Shown: positions 41,845-51,339 of the stretch, in pieces | Position numbering within the stretch: the first letter of the stretch is position 1 | Layout: every line of letters begins with the position of its first letter | Assembly (NCBI GenBank): GCA_031422315.1 | Contig: JANOQN010000072.1 | Coordinates: 1 to 64,000, forward strand | Reading direction: 5' to 3' | DNA from: JANNYA01 sp031422315 | Lineage (GTDB): Bacteria > Pseudomonadota > Gammaproteobacteria > Xanthomonadales > SZUA-5 | Length of the DNA stretch: 64,000 nt | Position numbers and translations under genes: made by a program | Notes under the pieces: generated by a model | What the model saw: only the letters and a program-made list of their open reading frames with translations | Database searches by the model: none | Told to the model about the DNA's origin: nothing

Positions 41845-42780
41845 ATGTTGCCTCGCGCACTCAAAGCGCTGTCTCGAATCGCTATCGTCATGTTAATCAG
41901 CGGATTTCTTGCGCTCACACTTGTTCGTTCATATGTGCAGCCGCCGAGCGCATCGATTCTAGGGCGGCACGCGGATGCTAGCCAGCGCGTCAATTTTGAC
42001 CAAAACTTGTGGGGCGGTGCTAATTTACTGCAAAGCTACGCGAGCTTGCTGACCCACTATGTGCGTGGTGACTGGGGCAAAAGTTACGTTGATAGCGTTG
42101 ATATCCGCAGCGAGTTTGGGCATCGATTGCGATTGAGCTCTGCGCTGATGCTGCCGGGCGCGCTGCTGGCACATCTAATTGCAATGATGGCGGCGCTGTG
42201 GAGCCCGCGATTTGCTGCGCTGGCCAACTTGAGTTTGGCGGCGGGCGTGTTGCTCAGCGCGGTGTTCACTCAATACGTTCTGAGCCACCCAAGCGCGCTG
42301 AATCTATTGCCGGTTTTGCAGTTTAATCATGGCGTTCTGCAAAGCGGCTGGCTGAACTACTTCATCGCCATCGCAGCGCCCAGCATCGCGATTGTTTTAG
42401 GCGGTTTTGGCCTGTTATACCCGCACTACCTTGCGCTGCAAACGCAGGCCCTGGCTAGCCCACAGCTGCAAGCATGTCAAGCACTTGGCCTGCCGCGCTG
42501 GTACAGGTGGCGCGTGGCGTTGAGCATGGTGCAAGGCCCAGTAGCAGCTAGAGTACTGCTTAGCGTTCCGCTATTGATGTTGAGCGGCAGCGTGGTTTTA
42601 GAGGCGGTTTTCAATGCCCCTGGCGTGGGCCAATTTGCGCATGCAGCTGCGCAAAATGCCGACGCGCCTGCGCTGCTGGCGGTTGCCATGATTGGCTCTG
42701 GCATGATTGCCGCTGCGGTATCTTTGAGCGACACCGTATTAGCGCTGTTAGACCCGCGTATTGGCAGCACACCGCGGTGA
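41845..42780 (+). CDS. Dipeptide-type ABC transporter permease (DppB-like)
   Basis: A 311-aa inner-membrane protein. ATG 41,845 starts before the first membrane segment; the frame is open from 41,764 next to the att site. Several membrane spans and the EAA-type loop 'QACQALGLPRWYRWRVALSMVQGPV' of BPD permeases are present. It forms a pair with the next gene. No binding protein or ATPase gene is nearby, so its substrate and ATPase are unknown. Confidence 0.82.
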   Translation: MLPRALKALSRIAIVMLISGFLALTLVRSYVQPPSASILGRHADASQRVNFDQNLWGGANLLQSYASLLTHYVRGDWGKSYVDSVDIRSEFGHRLRLSSALMLPGALLAHLIAMMAALWSPRFAALANLSLAAGVLLSAVFTQYVLSHPSALNLLPVLQFNHGVLQSGWLNYFIAIAAPSIAIVLGGFGLLYPHYLALQTQALASPQLQACQALGLPRWYRWRVALSMVQGPVAARVLLSVPLLMLSGSVVLEAVFNAPGVGQFAHAAAQNADAPALLAVAMIGSGMIAAAVSLSDTVLALLDPRIGSTPR

Positions 42781-43574
42781 AAGCCATCTATAGAAATATC
42801 GCATTGATTATATTGCTGAGCTACGCATGCATTGCGCTGCTGACCCAAATCGGCTGGCTCGGCAGCACGCTCAATAGCCAAATCAGCGCCGCACATCAGG
42901 GCATTAGCTGGACGCATCCATTGGGCACCAGTGCGCTAGGGCTTGATTTTACCGCGCTATTTTTTCATGCCGTGCGCGCGCTTTTCGCGCAAGCGCTGCC
43001 GGGCGCAATCTTGGCGCTGGCCATCGGCGCGCTGGCCGGCATCGGAGCGGGCATGCAAAGGGGTGGCTGGCTTGATCGACTCGTACTGACGGCTGCTGAT
43101 GTGTTTGACGGCGTGCCCGGATACTTATTGTTGGTCGCGTTTGCCGGAGTATTTCGGAACGTGCCTGGAGCGATGGTTTTGCTGTTGGCGGCCTCATTTT
43201 GGCCATCGGTGGCGCGGATAGTACGCATTGAAGTGCAGCGCATGAGCGCCTTGCCCTGGTCAGATGCCGCTAAATTGCTGGGCTTGAGGCCAATTCAGCT
43301 CATCACTCAGCAATATTTACCGGTGCTCAAACCGGTGCTGTGGGCCGCGTTTCTAGTTACCGCTGCTGATTGCGTCAAAGCACAGGTGGTTTTGAGCTTT
43401 TTGGGGCTAGATGCATCTACTACTTGGTCGTTCGGAACGTTAATTGCCGAGGGTAGCTACGATATGGTGGCTTTCAAGTTCAACGCCTTGCTGGTAGGTT
43501 GCACCGGCTTGCTCCTTTTTCTTTTGGCTCTTCATGCGCAAATTCGCCGAATTACTATGTTTCAATCAATCTAA
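42777..43574 (+). CDS. Dipeptide-type ABC transporter permease (DppC-like)
   Basis: A 265-aa inner-membrane protein, GTG start overlapping the previous stop by 4 bp. It has 'HPLGTSALGLDF' (DppC-type HPLGTD), an EAA loop 'SDAAKLLGLRPIQLITQQYLPVL' and a final 'SFLGLDASTTWSFGTLIAEG', all normal for DppC/OppC. Confidence 0.87.
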   Translation: MKAIYRNIALIILLSYACIALLTQIGWLGSTLNSQISAAHQGISWTHPLGTSALGLDFTALFFHAVRALFAQALPGAILALAIGALAGIGAGMQRGGWLDRLVLTAADVFDGVPGYLLLVAFAGVFRNVPGAMVLLLAASFWPSVARIVRIEVQRMSALPWSDAAKLLGLRPIQLITQQYLPVLKPVLWAAFLVTAADCVKAQVVLSFLGLDASTTWSFGTLIAEGSYDMVAFKFNALLVGCTGLLLFLLALHAQIRRITMFQSI

Positions 43575-43587
43575 TCCAGTTAACCGT

Positions 43588-44049
43588 TTGAATTTTCTAC
43601 GATTACTGATCAGCTCAGTGCTGGCATTGCAGCTTTACGGCTGCGCTAATAACCCAAAAGTCGTCGCTAGCCCGCAAGTTTTGCTGCAAAGCCTGCGCAT
43701 TGCCGCGGGTGCCAACGCAACAAGCAATGCCGAAGCGCGCATTTTGATGCACAATTTTTCCAACATACCCATGACGTTTACTAGCATGCGCGGCGAATTT
43801 AAGGTAGCGGGCCGTTTCGCGGCGCCGATTGACTTAGATTTTTCGCTAGAAATTCCCGCTGAAAGCCCAGAAAACGTCAACGCTACGCTAGTGCTGAGCC
43901 CAGAGGCTGCAGTCTCATTGAGCGCATCTCACCCCCTTCAATACACATTGCAAGGCACCATCACCACGATCAAGCCAAGCCGCAGCTTCAAGTTTTTTTA
44001 CGAGGGTCAGTTGAATCCGACGCCAGGGGTAATAGGTGCTTGGCGTTAA
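43588..44049 (+). CDS. LEA14/WHy-type lipoprotein
   Basis: The frame is open from 43,534. TTG 43,588 gives a clean lipoprotein signal (LLISSVLALQLYGC, Cys 17), so I use it; no strong ribosome site is seen. The mature part (about 130 aa) has the single beta-domain pattern of LEA_2/WHy proteins (EARILMHNFSNIPMTFTSMRGEF; 'FSLEIPAESP'). Role in stress tolerance is known only for eukaryotic relatives. Confidence 0.65.
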   Translation: MNFLRLLISSVLALQLYGCANNPKVVASPQVLLQSLRIAAGANATSNAEARILMHNFSNIPMTFTSMRGEFKVAGRFAAPIDLDFSLEIPAESPENVNATLVLSPEAAVSLSASHPLQYTLQGTITTIKPSRSFKFFYEGQLNPTPGVIGAWR

Positions 44050-44146
44050 TAGCCGTGGATAATGCTGTGGAAGTTGAGCACTCATTTGACACACAAACTC
44101 GCCAATTCACCTTAAGCTAGGCGTCAATTGGTCTCGGTGATTTCCC

Positions 44147-45265
44147 ATGCAAAGCAACTCGCCCTTATTTCAGCACATCAAACCATTTGGCTATCTACTG
44201 GCGCTTGCCGTGCCTGCACTCTTACCGCTTGGCCTATATTTGGGCAGTTGGACCGGCTACTTAAATCTGTTCACGTGGCTCCCCCTGGCGGTGTTGTTTG
44301 TCATTCTGCCGAGCGTGGACTACTTAATCGGGCGCGATACGCATAATTTAAGCGAACAAGATTTCAATAAACTTGAGCGCCAGCCGCTCTATCAAGCGCT
44401 TACGCTGCTGTGCCTTCCGATTTATTTGCTGCTGCTTTTTTATGCCGCAGGTTGGTTTAAATTAGGCCTGCTTAACGGCTTTGGATTAACCGGGTTAGTG
44501 CTTTCACATGGCGTGATTGGCGGCGTTGTGGCGATCAATGCGGCGCATGAGCTTATCCATAAATCTAGCCGGTTTGAGTCCACCATCGGTGGCTTACTGC
44601 TGGCCTGCGTGGGCTATGGCAGCTTCAAAGTTGAGCATGTGCGCGGGCACCACGTACATGTTTCCACGCCGCATGACGCCTCTAGTGCAACTTTTGGGCA
44701 AAACGTGTATGCGTTTGTCGTGCAATCAATTCCACGCAACGTGGTGAACAGCTTTAAGTTGGAAGCCGAACGATTGCAAAAGCTCGGGATAACCAGATTT
44801 AGCTGGCGCAATGAAACGCTAATGTTGAGCGCTTTTAGCCTGCTGCTATTGCTTAGCTTCGGGCTGTATTTTGGCCCGATCGGCGCATTATTTTTCGCAC
44901 TGCAAGCGATCGTGGCGATTAGCACGCTGGAAGTTATCAACTACGTCGAGCATTACGGCCTAGAGCGCAAAAAACTGCCAAGCGGACGCTATGAGCGCAC
45001 CACTCATTTGCATTCGTGGAATTCAAGCTATTTGCTGACAAATTTACTACTTTTTCAACTTCAGCGACACTCCGATCACCACGAGAATCCGCGTCGGCGT
45101 TATCAAACCCTGCGGCATTTCGACGCCTCACCGCAGCTTCCGGGCGGCTATTCGGCGATGTTTTTGCTGGCACTCGTGCCGCCGCTATGGTTCAAAGTTA
45201 TGAATCCGCGCGTTCCGGAGGCTGGGAAAATTATGCATGCGAATTTGGGATTGCCCACAACTTAG
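44147..45265 (+). CDS. alkB: Alkane 1-monooxygenase
   Basis: A 372-aa membrane di-iron enzyme with the full set of His motifs: HELIHK, HVRGHHVHVSTPHD, NYVEHYGLER and LQRHSDHHENPRRRY. At least four to six membrane spans. It hydroxylates the terminal carbon of n-alkanes with rubredoxin as electron donor; no rubredoxin gene lies next to it. ATG 44,147, with no convincing ribosome site upstream. Confidence 0.95.
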   Translation: MQSNSPLFQHIKPFGYLLALAVPALLPLGLYLGSWTGYLNLFTWLPLAVLFVILPSVDYLIGRDTHNLSEQDFNKLERQPLYQALTLLCLPIYLLLLFYAAGWFKLGLLNGFGLTGLVLSHGVIGGVVAINAAHELIHKSSRFESTIGGLLLACVGYGSFKVEHVRGHHVHVSTPHDASSATFGQNVYAFVVQSIPRNVVNSFKLEAERLQKLGITRFSWRNETLMLSAFSLLLLLSFGLYFGPIGALFFALQAIVAISTLEVINYVEHYGLERKKLPSGRYERTTHLHSWNSSYLLTNLLLFQLQRHSDHHENPRRRYQTLRHFDASPQLPGGYSAMFLLALVPPLWFKVMNPRVPEAGKIMHANLGLPTT

Positions 45266-45430
45266 CGTTCAAACTGAACTCAAGAAATCGAAATGGCAGC
45301 AAAAATGCTGTACTGCAACATTTCTGCAATGGTATCAGCCGATTTTGCAAGAACGCGCGGCTTGAAAGTTTGACACTGGTCGAGTCATTTTTTACTCACT
45401 CAACCATTTCCAACTTAGGCTTTCAAACCC

Positions 45431-46825
45431 ATGAAACTTCGATCAAAACTTCATTACAGCATTGTCAGTGCTTTTGCGTTTGCGTTGACCAGCGTTGCAG
45501 CCGCGCAACCGGCTTTTACAAACCTCGCTTCATTGCCAGGCACCATGGAGGGTTCACCCATTATCTCCAGCAATAATCCTGAAAGCGTCAGCCGTGAAGG
45601 TTTGTTGCTATCGACCGATCAAATTACCATTACCGGTAATGCGCTGCGCCGCACCTTAAGCAACACTAATCTTGGTCAAGGCTGCCCAGCGGGCACGCTG
45701 AAAGAATTTGCCTTTTATATGCATCATTTGAACAACATTGGCACCGGCGCTCGCTATTACGTGATTCTTGAGCCAGCTACCGCGGGCACCACGCTAACCT
45801 TCAACGCCTATGGAGCAGCGATTTCGCAGTTTGATACCGGTTCGCTTGATCCTGGCAAAAGCCCTTCTTACAAGGTGAGCGAATCATTGCTGATGGGCCG
45901 ACTCGCGAGCGGCGTTGCCACCAGTGGTGGTTCTACCTTTGTCAATTTGGCAGGTCAATCCATGAATGGTCCGTTTGCGATTGTCAATTTGCGTGCCGAT
46001 TCGGGCAACTCAGTCGATGCACGCGTCAAAGTGCGTGCAGCTTCGTGCGTGCGGGTTCGCGTTGTAGCCGCTACTGAAGCAAACGGCTCGGTAGCGAAAG
46101 CCACCGCGCTAGGTCGAACCCAGTTTGCTTACGGCAACATTCCAACTCAATCGGGCAAACCCGGTGGCGCGCCTTGTACCGATGCCGCTGGCATCGGCTG
46201 GGGCCGATCTGCGGGCATCTATCAATTTGAACGCTGGAGCGGCGCGACCAATGTCGGCATCAGCACAGCCGCTTCGACCCAAGGCTGGAAGTTTTTAGCC
46301 GCGCCATCGAACACACTATCAAACGGCAATTGCGTGATGAATCCGCCAACCGCAACGCCATCGAGTGATTCGCAACGCTCCAACGCGCTTGGCTACTATT
46401 TTACCAACACTTCAGGCGAATCTAGCCTACGCGACAGCGATCCATGGTCGACATCCAACTACGGTGCTGAATATAAGCTCAGCTTTAACACAACCAACCG
46501 AAGCGGCCGCTGTGTACTCGCAAGATTGCAGCTGACCAACTATCCAGGGCGTAAACTGTGCAGCGCGGTGCCACTCGCGGATTCTAGATCACGCGCGTAC
46601 GACGGCGCTTTTAAAGTCACGCAAAACGGAGTCGCTCTGACCTCGTTAGCACGCGTCGCGACCAAATGCCCGGCCAGCAGCACTCTTCCTGAAGTTTCTA
46701 CCATCGCGCGTAAGATTTTGACCGTGAATGAGTCTGTGCGTTGGGACGTGCAAACCTTTATTCCAGGATTAATCTCAGCGCCAGCGGGTTTGTTGATGGT
46801 GTCTGAGCCAAGCGCCTGTCAATAG
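45431..46825 (+). CDS. Exported protein resembling DUF3370
   Basis: A 464-aa protein with signal peptide (to about 25, AAAQPAFTN). Residues about 40-180 (ISSNNPESVSREGLLLSTDQ, 'EFAFYMHHLNN', 'ARYYVILEPAT') recall DUF3370 proteins, known mainly from cyanobacteria; the similarity is from motif order only. The C-terminal part has several Cys and may be a separate domain. A strong terminator follows at 46,878. Confidence 0.6.
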   Translation: MKLRSKLHYSIVSAFAFALTSVAAAQPAFTNLASLPGTMEGSPIISSNNPESVSREGLLLSTDQITITGNALRRTLSNTNLGQGCPAGTLKEFAFYMHHLNNIGTGARYYVILEPATAGTTLTFNAYGAAISQFDTGSLDPGKSPSYKVSESLLMGRLASGVATSGGSTFVNLAGQSMNGPFAIVNLRADSGNSVDARVKVRAASCVRVRVVAATEANGSVAKATALGRTQFAYGNIPTQSGKPGGAPCTDAAGIGWGRSAGIYQFERWSGATNVGISTAASTQGWKFLAAPSNTLSNGNCVMNPPTATPSSDSQRSNALGYYFTNTSGESSLRDSDPWSTSNYGAEYKLSFNTTNRSGRCVLARLQLTNYPGRKLCSAVPLADSRSRAYDGAFKVTQNGVALTSLARVATKCPASSTLPEVSTIARKILTVNESVRWDVQTFIPGLISAPAGLLMVSEPSACQ

Positions 46826-46877
46826 TCATCTAAGAAAATTAAAGATTGGGCTTAGCGCTTTTGCTAGCCCACACAAT

Positions 46878-46914
46878 AAAAGGCCAGCGAACTTATAACT
46901 CGCTGGCCTTTTTT
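46878..46914. terminator. Strong bidirectional terminator
   Basis: AAAAGGCCAGCGA pairs with TCGCTGGCCTTTT (13 bp) followed by further T. It ends the DUF3370-like gene and, on the other strand, fis. Confidence 0.92.
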
Positions 46915-46937
46915 ATTCGCTTCGAAAGCGCATTGGG

Positions 46938-47198
46938 CTAGTGCGCAATGCCGTAGTCATCCAGCTTTTTTCGCAAGGTCGCTCGACTTAAGCCGAGCAG
47001 CTCGGCCGCATGCGTCAAATTATTGGCGCAGTGCTTGAGCGCCTCTTCAAGCAGGGGTTTTTCGACTTCCGCAAGCACCACGCGGTGCAGCTGCATCGGT
47101 GGGTGCCCGCTAGTCGCTAAAAGGTAGCGGCGCACGGCTTCCCGGCTGTGTTGGGTTAGACTGGAATTGGGCACGGTGATGTGAAGCTTCAGTAACAC
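46938..47198 (-). CDS. fis: Fis-family DNA-binding protein
   Basis: An 86-aa protein from GTG 47,198 (the start is uncertain; ATG 47,222 and TTG 47,249 are in frame). The C-terminal HTH (LLEEALKHCANNLTHAAELLGLSRATLRKKLDDYGI) is the Fis/NtrC-type domain. In enterics fis follows dusB; here it stands alone. Expected nucleoid protein and global regulator. Confidence 0.85.
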   Translation of the reverse strand: MLLKLHITVPNSSLTQHSREAVRRYLLATSGHPPMQLHRVVLAEVEKPLLEEALKHCANNLTHAAELLGLSRATLRKKLDDYGIAH

Positions 47199-47331
47199 GA
47201 GCCGCAGTCTAGCGCCACACATGAGCACAAATGTGAAGGCTCGGCGCAACCTGGGAAGATGTGCAAAATGGTTACGAATTAACCTAAAAATAGTTACTTG
47301 TTATGCGCCGATTGGTCGTGACAAACAGCGG

Positions 47332-47490
47332 CTATTTCAACAGCCAACCTAACGCAGCGAGCAGCGCAAATGCGCCGATTAACAGCCACTGGCGGCCGCT
47401 TGATACTTCGCTGCGATTTTCAATCTGGCGGCCGAACGAGGTTGATCGGCGCGCCTCATTCGCTTGCCCGTTTGTTTGAAAGTCGCTCAT
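47332..47490 (-). CDS. Small single-span membrane protein, 52 aa
   Basis: The frame MSDFQTNGQANEARRSTSF... ends in one hydrophobic stretch, WLLIGAFALLAALGWLL, followed by Lys: a tail-anchored layout. ATG at 47,488-47,490, TAG at 47,332-47,334. Only a weak ribosome site. Lies between dsbA and fis on the same strand; not recognised. Confidence 0.4.
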   Translation of the reverse strand: MSDFQTNGQANEARRSTSFGRQIENRSEVSSGRQWLLIGAFALLAALGWLLK

Positions 47491-47523
47491 GAAAGTCAGC
47501 TTTGGCCCAATGCTTTACAAACG

Positions 47524-48210
47524 CTATTTCTTAACCGGCGCAGCAATCGTCGCCGGAACTACAGGGGCTTGCACCGCTTTGCGCTCTAACAACTCTTTTT
47601 GCACCAGAAAATCAAGGGTTTTAATGACTTCTGGAAACCCAATTTTCTTTTGCGTATCGGAAACGATGCGATATTTTCCAGCAACAATAATGGTTGGCGT
47701 ACCGTCTATTTCATATCGGGGAGCAAGAAGTTTTGAACGAGCAATTTTGCTGTTTACACCAAAAGATTTTGCTACTTTCAAAAAATCAGCGGGTTTGACG
47801 CCATAGTTAGCGTAAAAACTTGACAGATCCTCTGCCGTGCTCATTTTTTTATTTTGCTTAAATAAAGCATCAAAAAGCGGTGTGTGGGTTTTCTCTAAAA
47901 CTCCGAGCGCCTCCGAAGCGTAATAAGCACGCGCAAAAACCTCCCAAAGCGAGTTCCAAGCCATGGGAATCCGAACGAATTTAACTTGGACCGGCGCCCT
48001 TGCCTTCCATGCCTGAATTGACGGCTCAAAACCAGCGCAACCACCACACGCATACGAAAACGCCTCCAGCACTTCGATTTGATCGGCGCTGGTAGACACC
48101 GGTTGAGCCTGCTTCAAACGGGTGTAATCGAAGCCTTCGCGAGGCTGCGCGATGACCGCGTTGACCCAAACGAGTGCAATCAGTGCAAAAAATTTAGTGG
48201 CGAATTTCAA
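47524..48210 (-). CDS. dsbA: DsbA-like thiol:disulphide oxidoreductase, CGGC type
   Basis: A 228-aa exported protein. TTG 48,210 with GGAG upstream gives a signal peptide (KFATKFFALIALVWVNAVIAQ). The active site is CGGC (YACGGCAGFEP), differing from the CPHC of E. coli DsbA. The cis-Pro loop GTPTIIV is present. It is the downstream copy of a tandem pair, and the C-terminus has an extra Ala/Pro/Val tail. Confidence 0.85.
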   Translation of the reverse strand: MKFATKFFALIALVWVNAVIAQPREGFDYTRLKQAQPVSTSADQIEVLEAFSYACGGCAGFEPSIQAWKARAPVQVKFVRIPMAWNSLWEVFARAYYASEALGVLEKTHTPLFDALFKQNKKMSTAEDLSSFYANYGVKPADFLKVAKSFGVNSKIARSKLLAPRYEIDGTPTIIVAGKYRIVSDTQKKIGFPEVIKTLDFLVQKELLERKAVQAPVVPATIAAPVKK

Positions 48211-48274
48211 GTAAAGCTCCAGCAAATAAATGGGAAATGGCGAATAAGCTAATTTTCGGGGCAATCTTTCGGCG

Positions 48275-48940
48275 CTATTTTTTACGCTGCGCAGCGGTAA
48301 GCACTACCAGATAGTTAATCAGCTCCGGCACTGCTTCCATCGAGCCGGCTGAGGTCAAATCAAAGCGATATTTTCCATCAATCACCATCGCTGGCGTGCC
48401 CTCAACTTCATATTTCGGCACGCGATCAACCGAGTTTTGCAACTTGGCATCTAAGCCGGTCGCTAAGAACGCATCGCCAAACTGTTTGGCGGTAATGCCC
48501 AAGCCAGCACTGCCATACCAGTTTGCAACGTCTTCCATGCTGGCAAACGGTTTGCGCTCAGCGTGAATCGCTTTAAAAAATGCGCCATGCGATTTATCCA
48601 ACACGTTTAGAGCTTGCGCTGTATAAAACGCACGCGCGAACGGTACCCAGCTTTGATTGAAAATGGCTGGCAATAAAACTAGCTGCGCATTAGCAGGTTT
48701 TTTCGCTTTCCAAGTTTGAATAATCGGCTCAAACGTCGCGCAGTGAGAGCAGGCATAAGAAAACACTTCCAACACTTCGATGTTTGCGCCCGTGCTAACC
48801 GGTTGCGGTGCTTTTAGCTTGAAATAATGCGTGCCTTCGACGAATTTTGACTGCGCAAATGCGCTGTTTGCGCCAAAAATAAATGCGGCAGAAGCGATGG
48901 CAAGCGCGGCGCGGCGCGTCAAGTTAAAAACAAGAGACAT
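48275..48940 (-). CDS. dsbA: DsbA-like thiol:disulphide oxidoreductase, CSHC type
   Basis: A 221-aa exported protein, AGGA ribosome site before ATG 48,940. Signal peptide to about 28. Active site CSHC (YACSHCATFEP), cis-Pro loop GTPAMVI. Expected to introduce disulphides in the periplasm. Downstream of cytochrome c4, an order common in Xanthomonadales and pseudomonads. Confidence 0.92.
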   Translation of the reverse strand: MSLVFNLTRRAALAIASAAFIFGANSAFAQSKFVEGTHYFKLKAPQPVSTGANIEVLEVFSYACSHCATFEPIIQTWKAKKPANAQLVLLPAIFNQSWVPFARAFYTAQALNVLDKSHGAFFKAIHAERKPFASMEDVANWYGSAGLGITAKQFGDAFLATGLDAKLQNSVDRVPKYEVEGTPAMVIDGKYRFDLTSAGSMEAVPELINYLVVLTAAQRKK

Positions 48941-49071
48941 AATTTTTCCTGGGTTGCTTATTTAATTTGGAGTTGTAACGTGTGGAGCCAGCCGCGCGGT
49001 TGGTCAATCGAGCAGCGGGCCGAGTTCCAAAACTGATTGGCAACCGCTACTACCGGTGCCTGTTTGTTCAG

Positions 49072-49758
49072 CTAATTGGACGTAGTTGGCCTAACCGTGT
49101 GCAGACCTTGCACGTAGCTAGAAAGCGCTTTGATTTCGTCGTCCGTCAAGTTGTGTGCCACTTGCGACATTACCGCATTGTTTTGCGCACCATCTTTGCC
49201 GTAAATCATGCCTTCGCGAAACCGCTCAAGCTGAGATTTGGTGTAGTCATAATGCTGCCCAGCAATTGCTGGATAGGCCGAACCCGGATTGCCGCGCCCG
49301 CTCGGGCCGTGGCAGCCCATGCAAGATGGCAAGCCATTGCGGCCGCCGCGATATAGCGCCTGACCTTTCTCGACGACAGTTTCGTCAGCATTGCCGACGC
49401 TTACTTTTTGTGTGGCGTAATAGGCTGCAATATCGGCCATGTCTTGCTCAGATAGCGCCGAAGCAAATGCCGCCATAATCGCGTTTTCGCGCTCGCCTGA
49501 TTTAAACAGCTGCAAATGCCTAACCAAATAAGCGGGATGTTGCCCTGCGATTTTCGGATTGGCCGGATCAGTGCTGTTGCCATCAACGCCGTGGCAAGCG
49601 ATGCACGTCGCAGCTTTTTCCTGGCCCGCTTTCGCATCGCCTGCAGCATGTACCGATGAAACCGCTAGCAAGCCTGAAAACAACACGCCAACAGACAGGG
49701 CCGGTAAAGCCATAGCCATCAACAATCCCCTGGAGAATTCCGCAATACGCAACGCCAT
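49072..49758 (-). CDS. Di-haem cytochrome c4
   Basis: A 228-aa exported protein with two haem sites, CIACH (about 52-56) and CMGCH (about 145-149), in two homologous halves (each with AGQH-Y and a Met ligand region). Electron carrier to terminal oxidases in the periplasm. Divergent from engB, as is common in this group. AAGAGG before ATG 49,758. Confidence 0.95.
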   Translation of the reverse strand: MALRIAEFSRGLLMAMALPALSVGVLFSGLLAVSSVHAAGDAKAGQEKAATCIACHGVDGNSTDPANPKIAGQHPAYLVRHLQLFKSGERENAIMAAFASALSEQDMADIAAYYATQKVSVGNADETVVEKGQALYRGGRNGLPSCMGCHGPSGRGNPGSAYPAIAGQHYDYTKSQLERFREGMIYGKDGAQNNAVMSQVAHNLTDDEIKALSSYVQGLHTVRPTTSN

Positions 49759-49893
49759 AATTTCAACCTCTTGATTTAATACGAAATTCTAGTTTCAAAA
49801 CGAAATACTTCTCGCACCGTGCGCTTGACCAATAGCCCAAACGGTGGATTTCAAATAATAATCGATAATAAACGATATCAGCAGGATTTGAGC

Positions 49894-50574
49894 ATGCTCA
49901 ACGAAACCGAACTTAAGCAGCGCTTCAAGAGCGCGGCCTTCATCGCCAGCAGCCCGACCGTGGCGCAGTGCCCGCCCGATGGCGGCTTTGAGGTCGCTTT
50001 CGCCGGACGCTCAAACGCCGGCAAATCCAGCGCTATTAATGCCTTGACCGATCAAGGCGATTTAGCGCGGGTATCGAAAACCCCCGGCCGTACCCAGCAT
50101 TTGGTGTTTTTTGATCTGTCGCAAAATCGTCGCTTGGTCGATTTACCGGGCTATGGCTATGCCAAAGTTCCCGAAGCCATTCGCACTGCCTGGCGCGGCG
50201 TGATTGACGAATACCTGCGCGAACGCGTCGCCCTACAAGGTTTGGTATTGGTAATGGATATCCGCCTGCCGTTCACTGATTTCGATCAGCAGATGCTGGC
50301 GTGGACTAAAGCGCGAGGTCTTGCCACGTTGGTGCTTTTGACCAAATCCGACAAACTCAAGCGCGGCCCAGCGCTAGATGTGCTGCGTAAAGTCAAAAAA
50401 GAGCTGCCCAACCATGCGCCGAACGCGACGGTTGAACTATTTTCCGCCGAAACCAAAACCGGCGTACAAATCGCGCGCTGGAAGCTGGCTGAGTGGTACA
50501 ACTGGGCCACGCCTAGGCCAGCTGCGAACGGTGCTGCTGACGCCGATCGGGTAATCGTCAAAACGGTTACGTAG
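49894..50574 (+). CDS. engB: GTPase EngB/YihA, ribosome assembly
   Basis: A 226-aa GTPase: G1 GRSNAGKSS, G2 TPGRTQ, G3 DLPGYGYA, G4 TKSDK. Needed for large ribosomal subunit maturation. ATG 49,894 (AGGA 9 nt upstream) is used; the frame is open to 49,819. The C-terminus is slightly longer than in E. coli. Confidence 0.95.
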   Translation: MLNETELKQRFKSAAFIASSPTVAQCPPDGGFEVAFAGRSNAGKSSAINALTDQGDLARVSKTPGRTQHLVFFDLSQNRRLVDLPGYGYAKVPEAIRTAWRGVIDEYLRERVALQGLVLVMDIRLPFTDFDQQMLAWTKARGLATLVLLTKSDKLKRGPALDVLRKVKKELPNHAPNATVELFSAETKTGVQIARWKLAEWYNWATPRPAANGAADADRVIVKTVT

Positions 50575-50622
50575 CCGAACAAGGTATCAATATCCGCCGA
50601 TATTGCCGAACCGGAGCGCGCC

Positions 50623-51228
50623 TTGATTTTACCCAATAAATTGTACATCACCAACCAAATTGATCTGCATAAGGCAGAAGAGAAAGTCAGCAAACAAAAG
50701 GCTAAGCAGCTATTTGAAAGCGGTGAAATTCATCGCATAGAAGTCGGCACGTTCAACGGGCTTGCGCAGATTCACGCGTTCTTATTTGGTGACATTTACG
50801 ATTTGGCTGGTCAAATGCGCGATGTCAATATTGCCAAAGGCAATTTTCGCTTTGCACCGCTCATGTATCTTGAGCAATCACTCACACATATCAGCAAAAT
50901 GCCGCAGGGCAGCTTCGATCAAGTCATAGAAAAATACATCGAAATGAATATCGCCCATCCTTTTCGTGAGGGCAATGGGCGTGCCACGAGAATATGGTTA
51001 GATTTGATTTTAAAACAAGAATTAAAACGCGTCATTGATTGGAATGCGGTAGATAAATCCGATTACCTATCCGCGGTGGAACGCAGCGTGGTGAAAGATA
51101 TCGAGCTAAAGCACCTGCTGCAGCCCGCCCTTACCGACCAAATCGATGACCGCGCCGTGTTTATGCAAGGAATTGACGTTAGCTATTACTACGAAGGCTA
51201 TAGCGAGTTCAAGATTGAGGATGTCTAG
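50623..51228 (+). CDS. Fic-domain adenylyltransferase, class III-like
   Basis: A 201-aa protein with the Fic motif HPFREGNGR at 112-120 and flap region 'GNFRFAPLMYLEQSL'. Near the end, SYYYEG (187-192) matches the inhibitory S/T-x-x-x-E-G/N motif, so it is self-inhibited like class III Fic proteins (NmFic). It would transfer AMP to a target protein; the target is unknown. The start is TTG 50,623 with GGAG upstream. It stands 48 bp after engB. Confidence 0.9.
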   Translation: MILPNKLYITNQIDLHKAEEKVSKQKAKQLFESGEIHRIEVGTFNGLAQIHAFLFGDIYDLAGQMRDVNIAKGNFRFAPLMYLEQSLTHISKMPQGSFDQVIEKYIEMNIAHPFREGNGRATRIWLDLILKQELKRVIDWNAVDKSDYLSAVERSVVKDIELKHLLQPALTDQIDDRAVFMQGIDVSYYYEGYSEFKIEDV

Positions 51229-51339
51229 CATCAGCGCTAATGCCAAACAATGAGGTTTCTAACGCTTTTCCTAACATTTTCTCAATTTTGACACTTACTT
51301 GCGCTATCCTGCGACATCTCAAACAGGAAGCGAAAGGTG

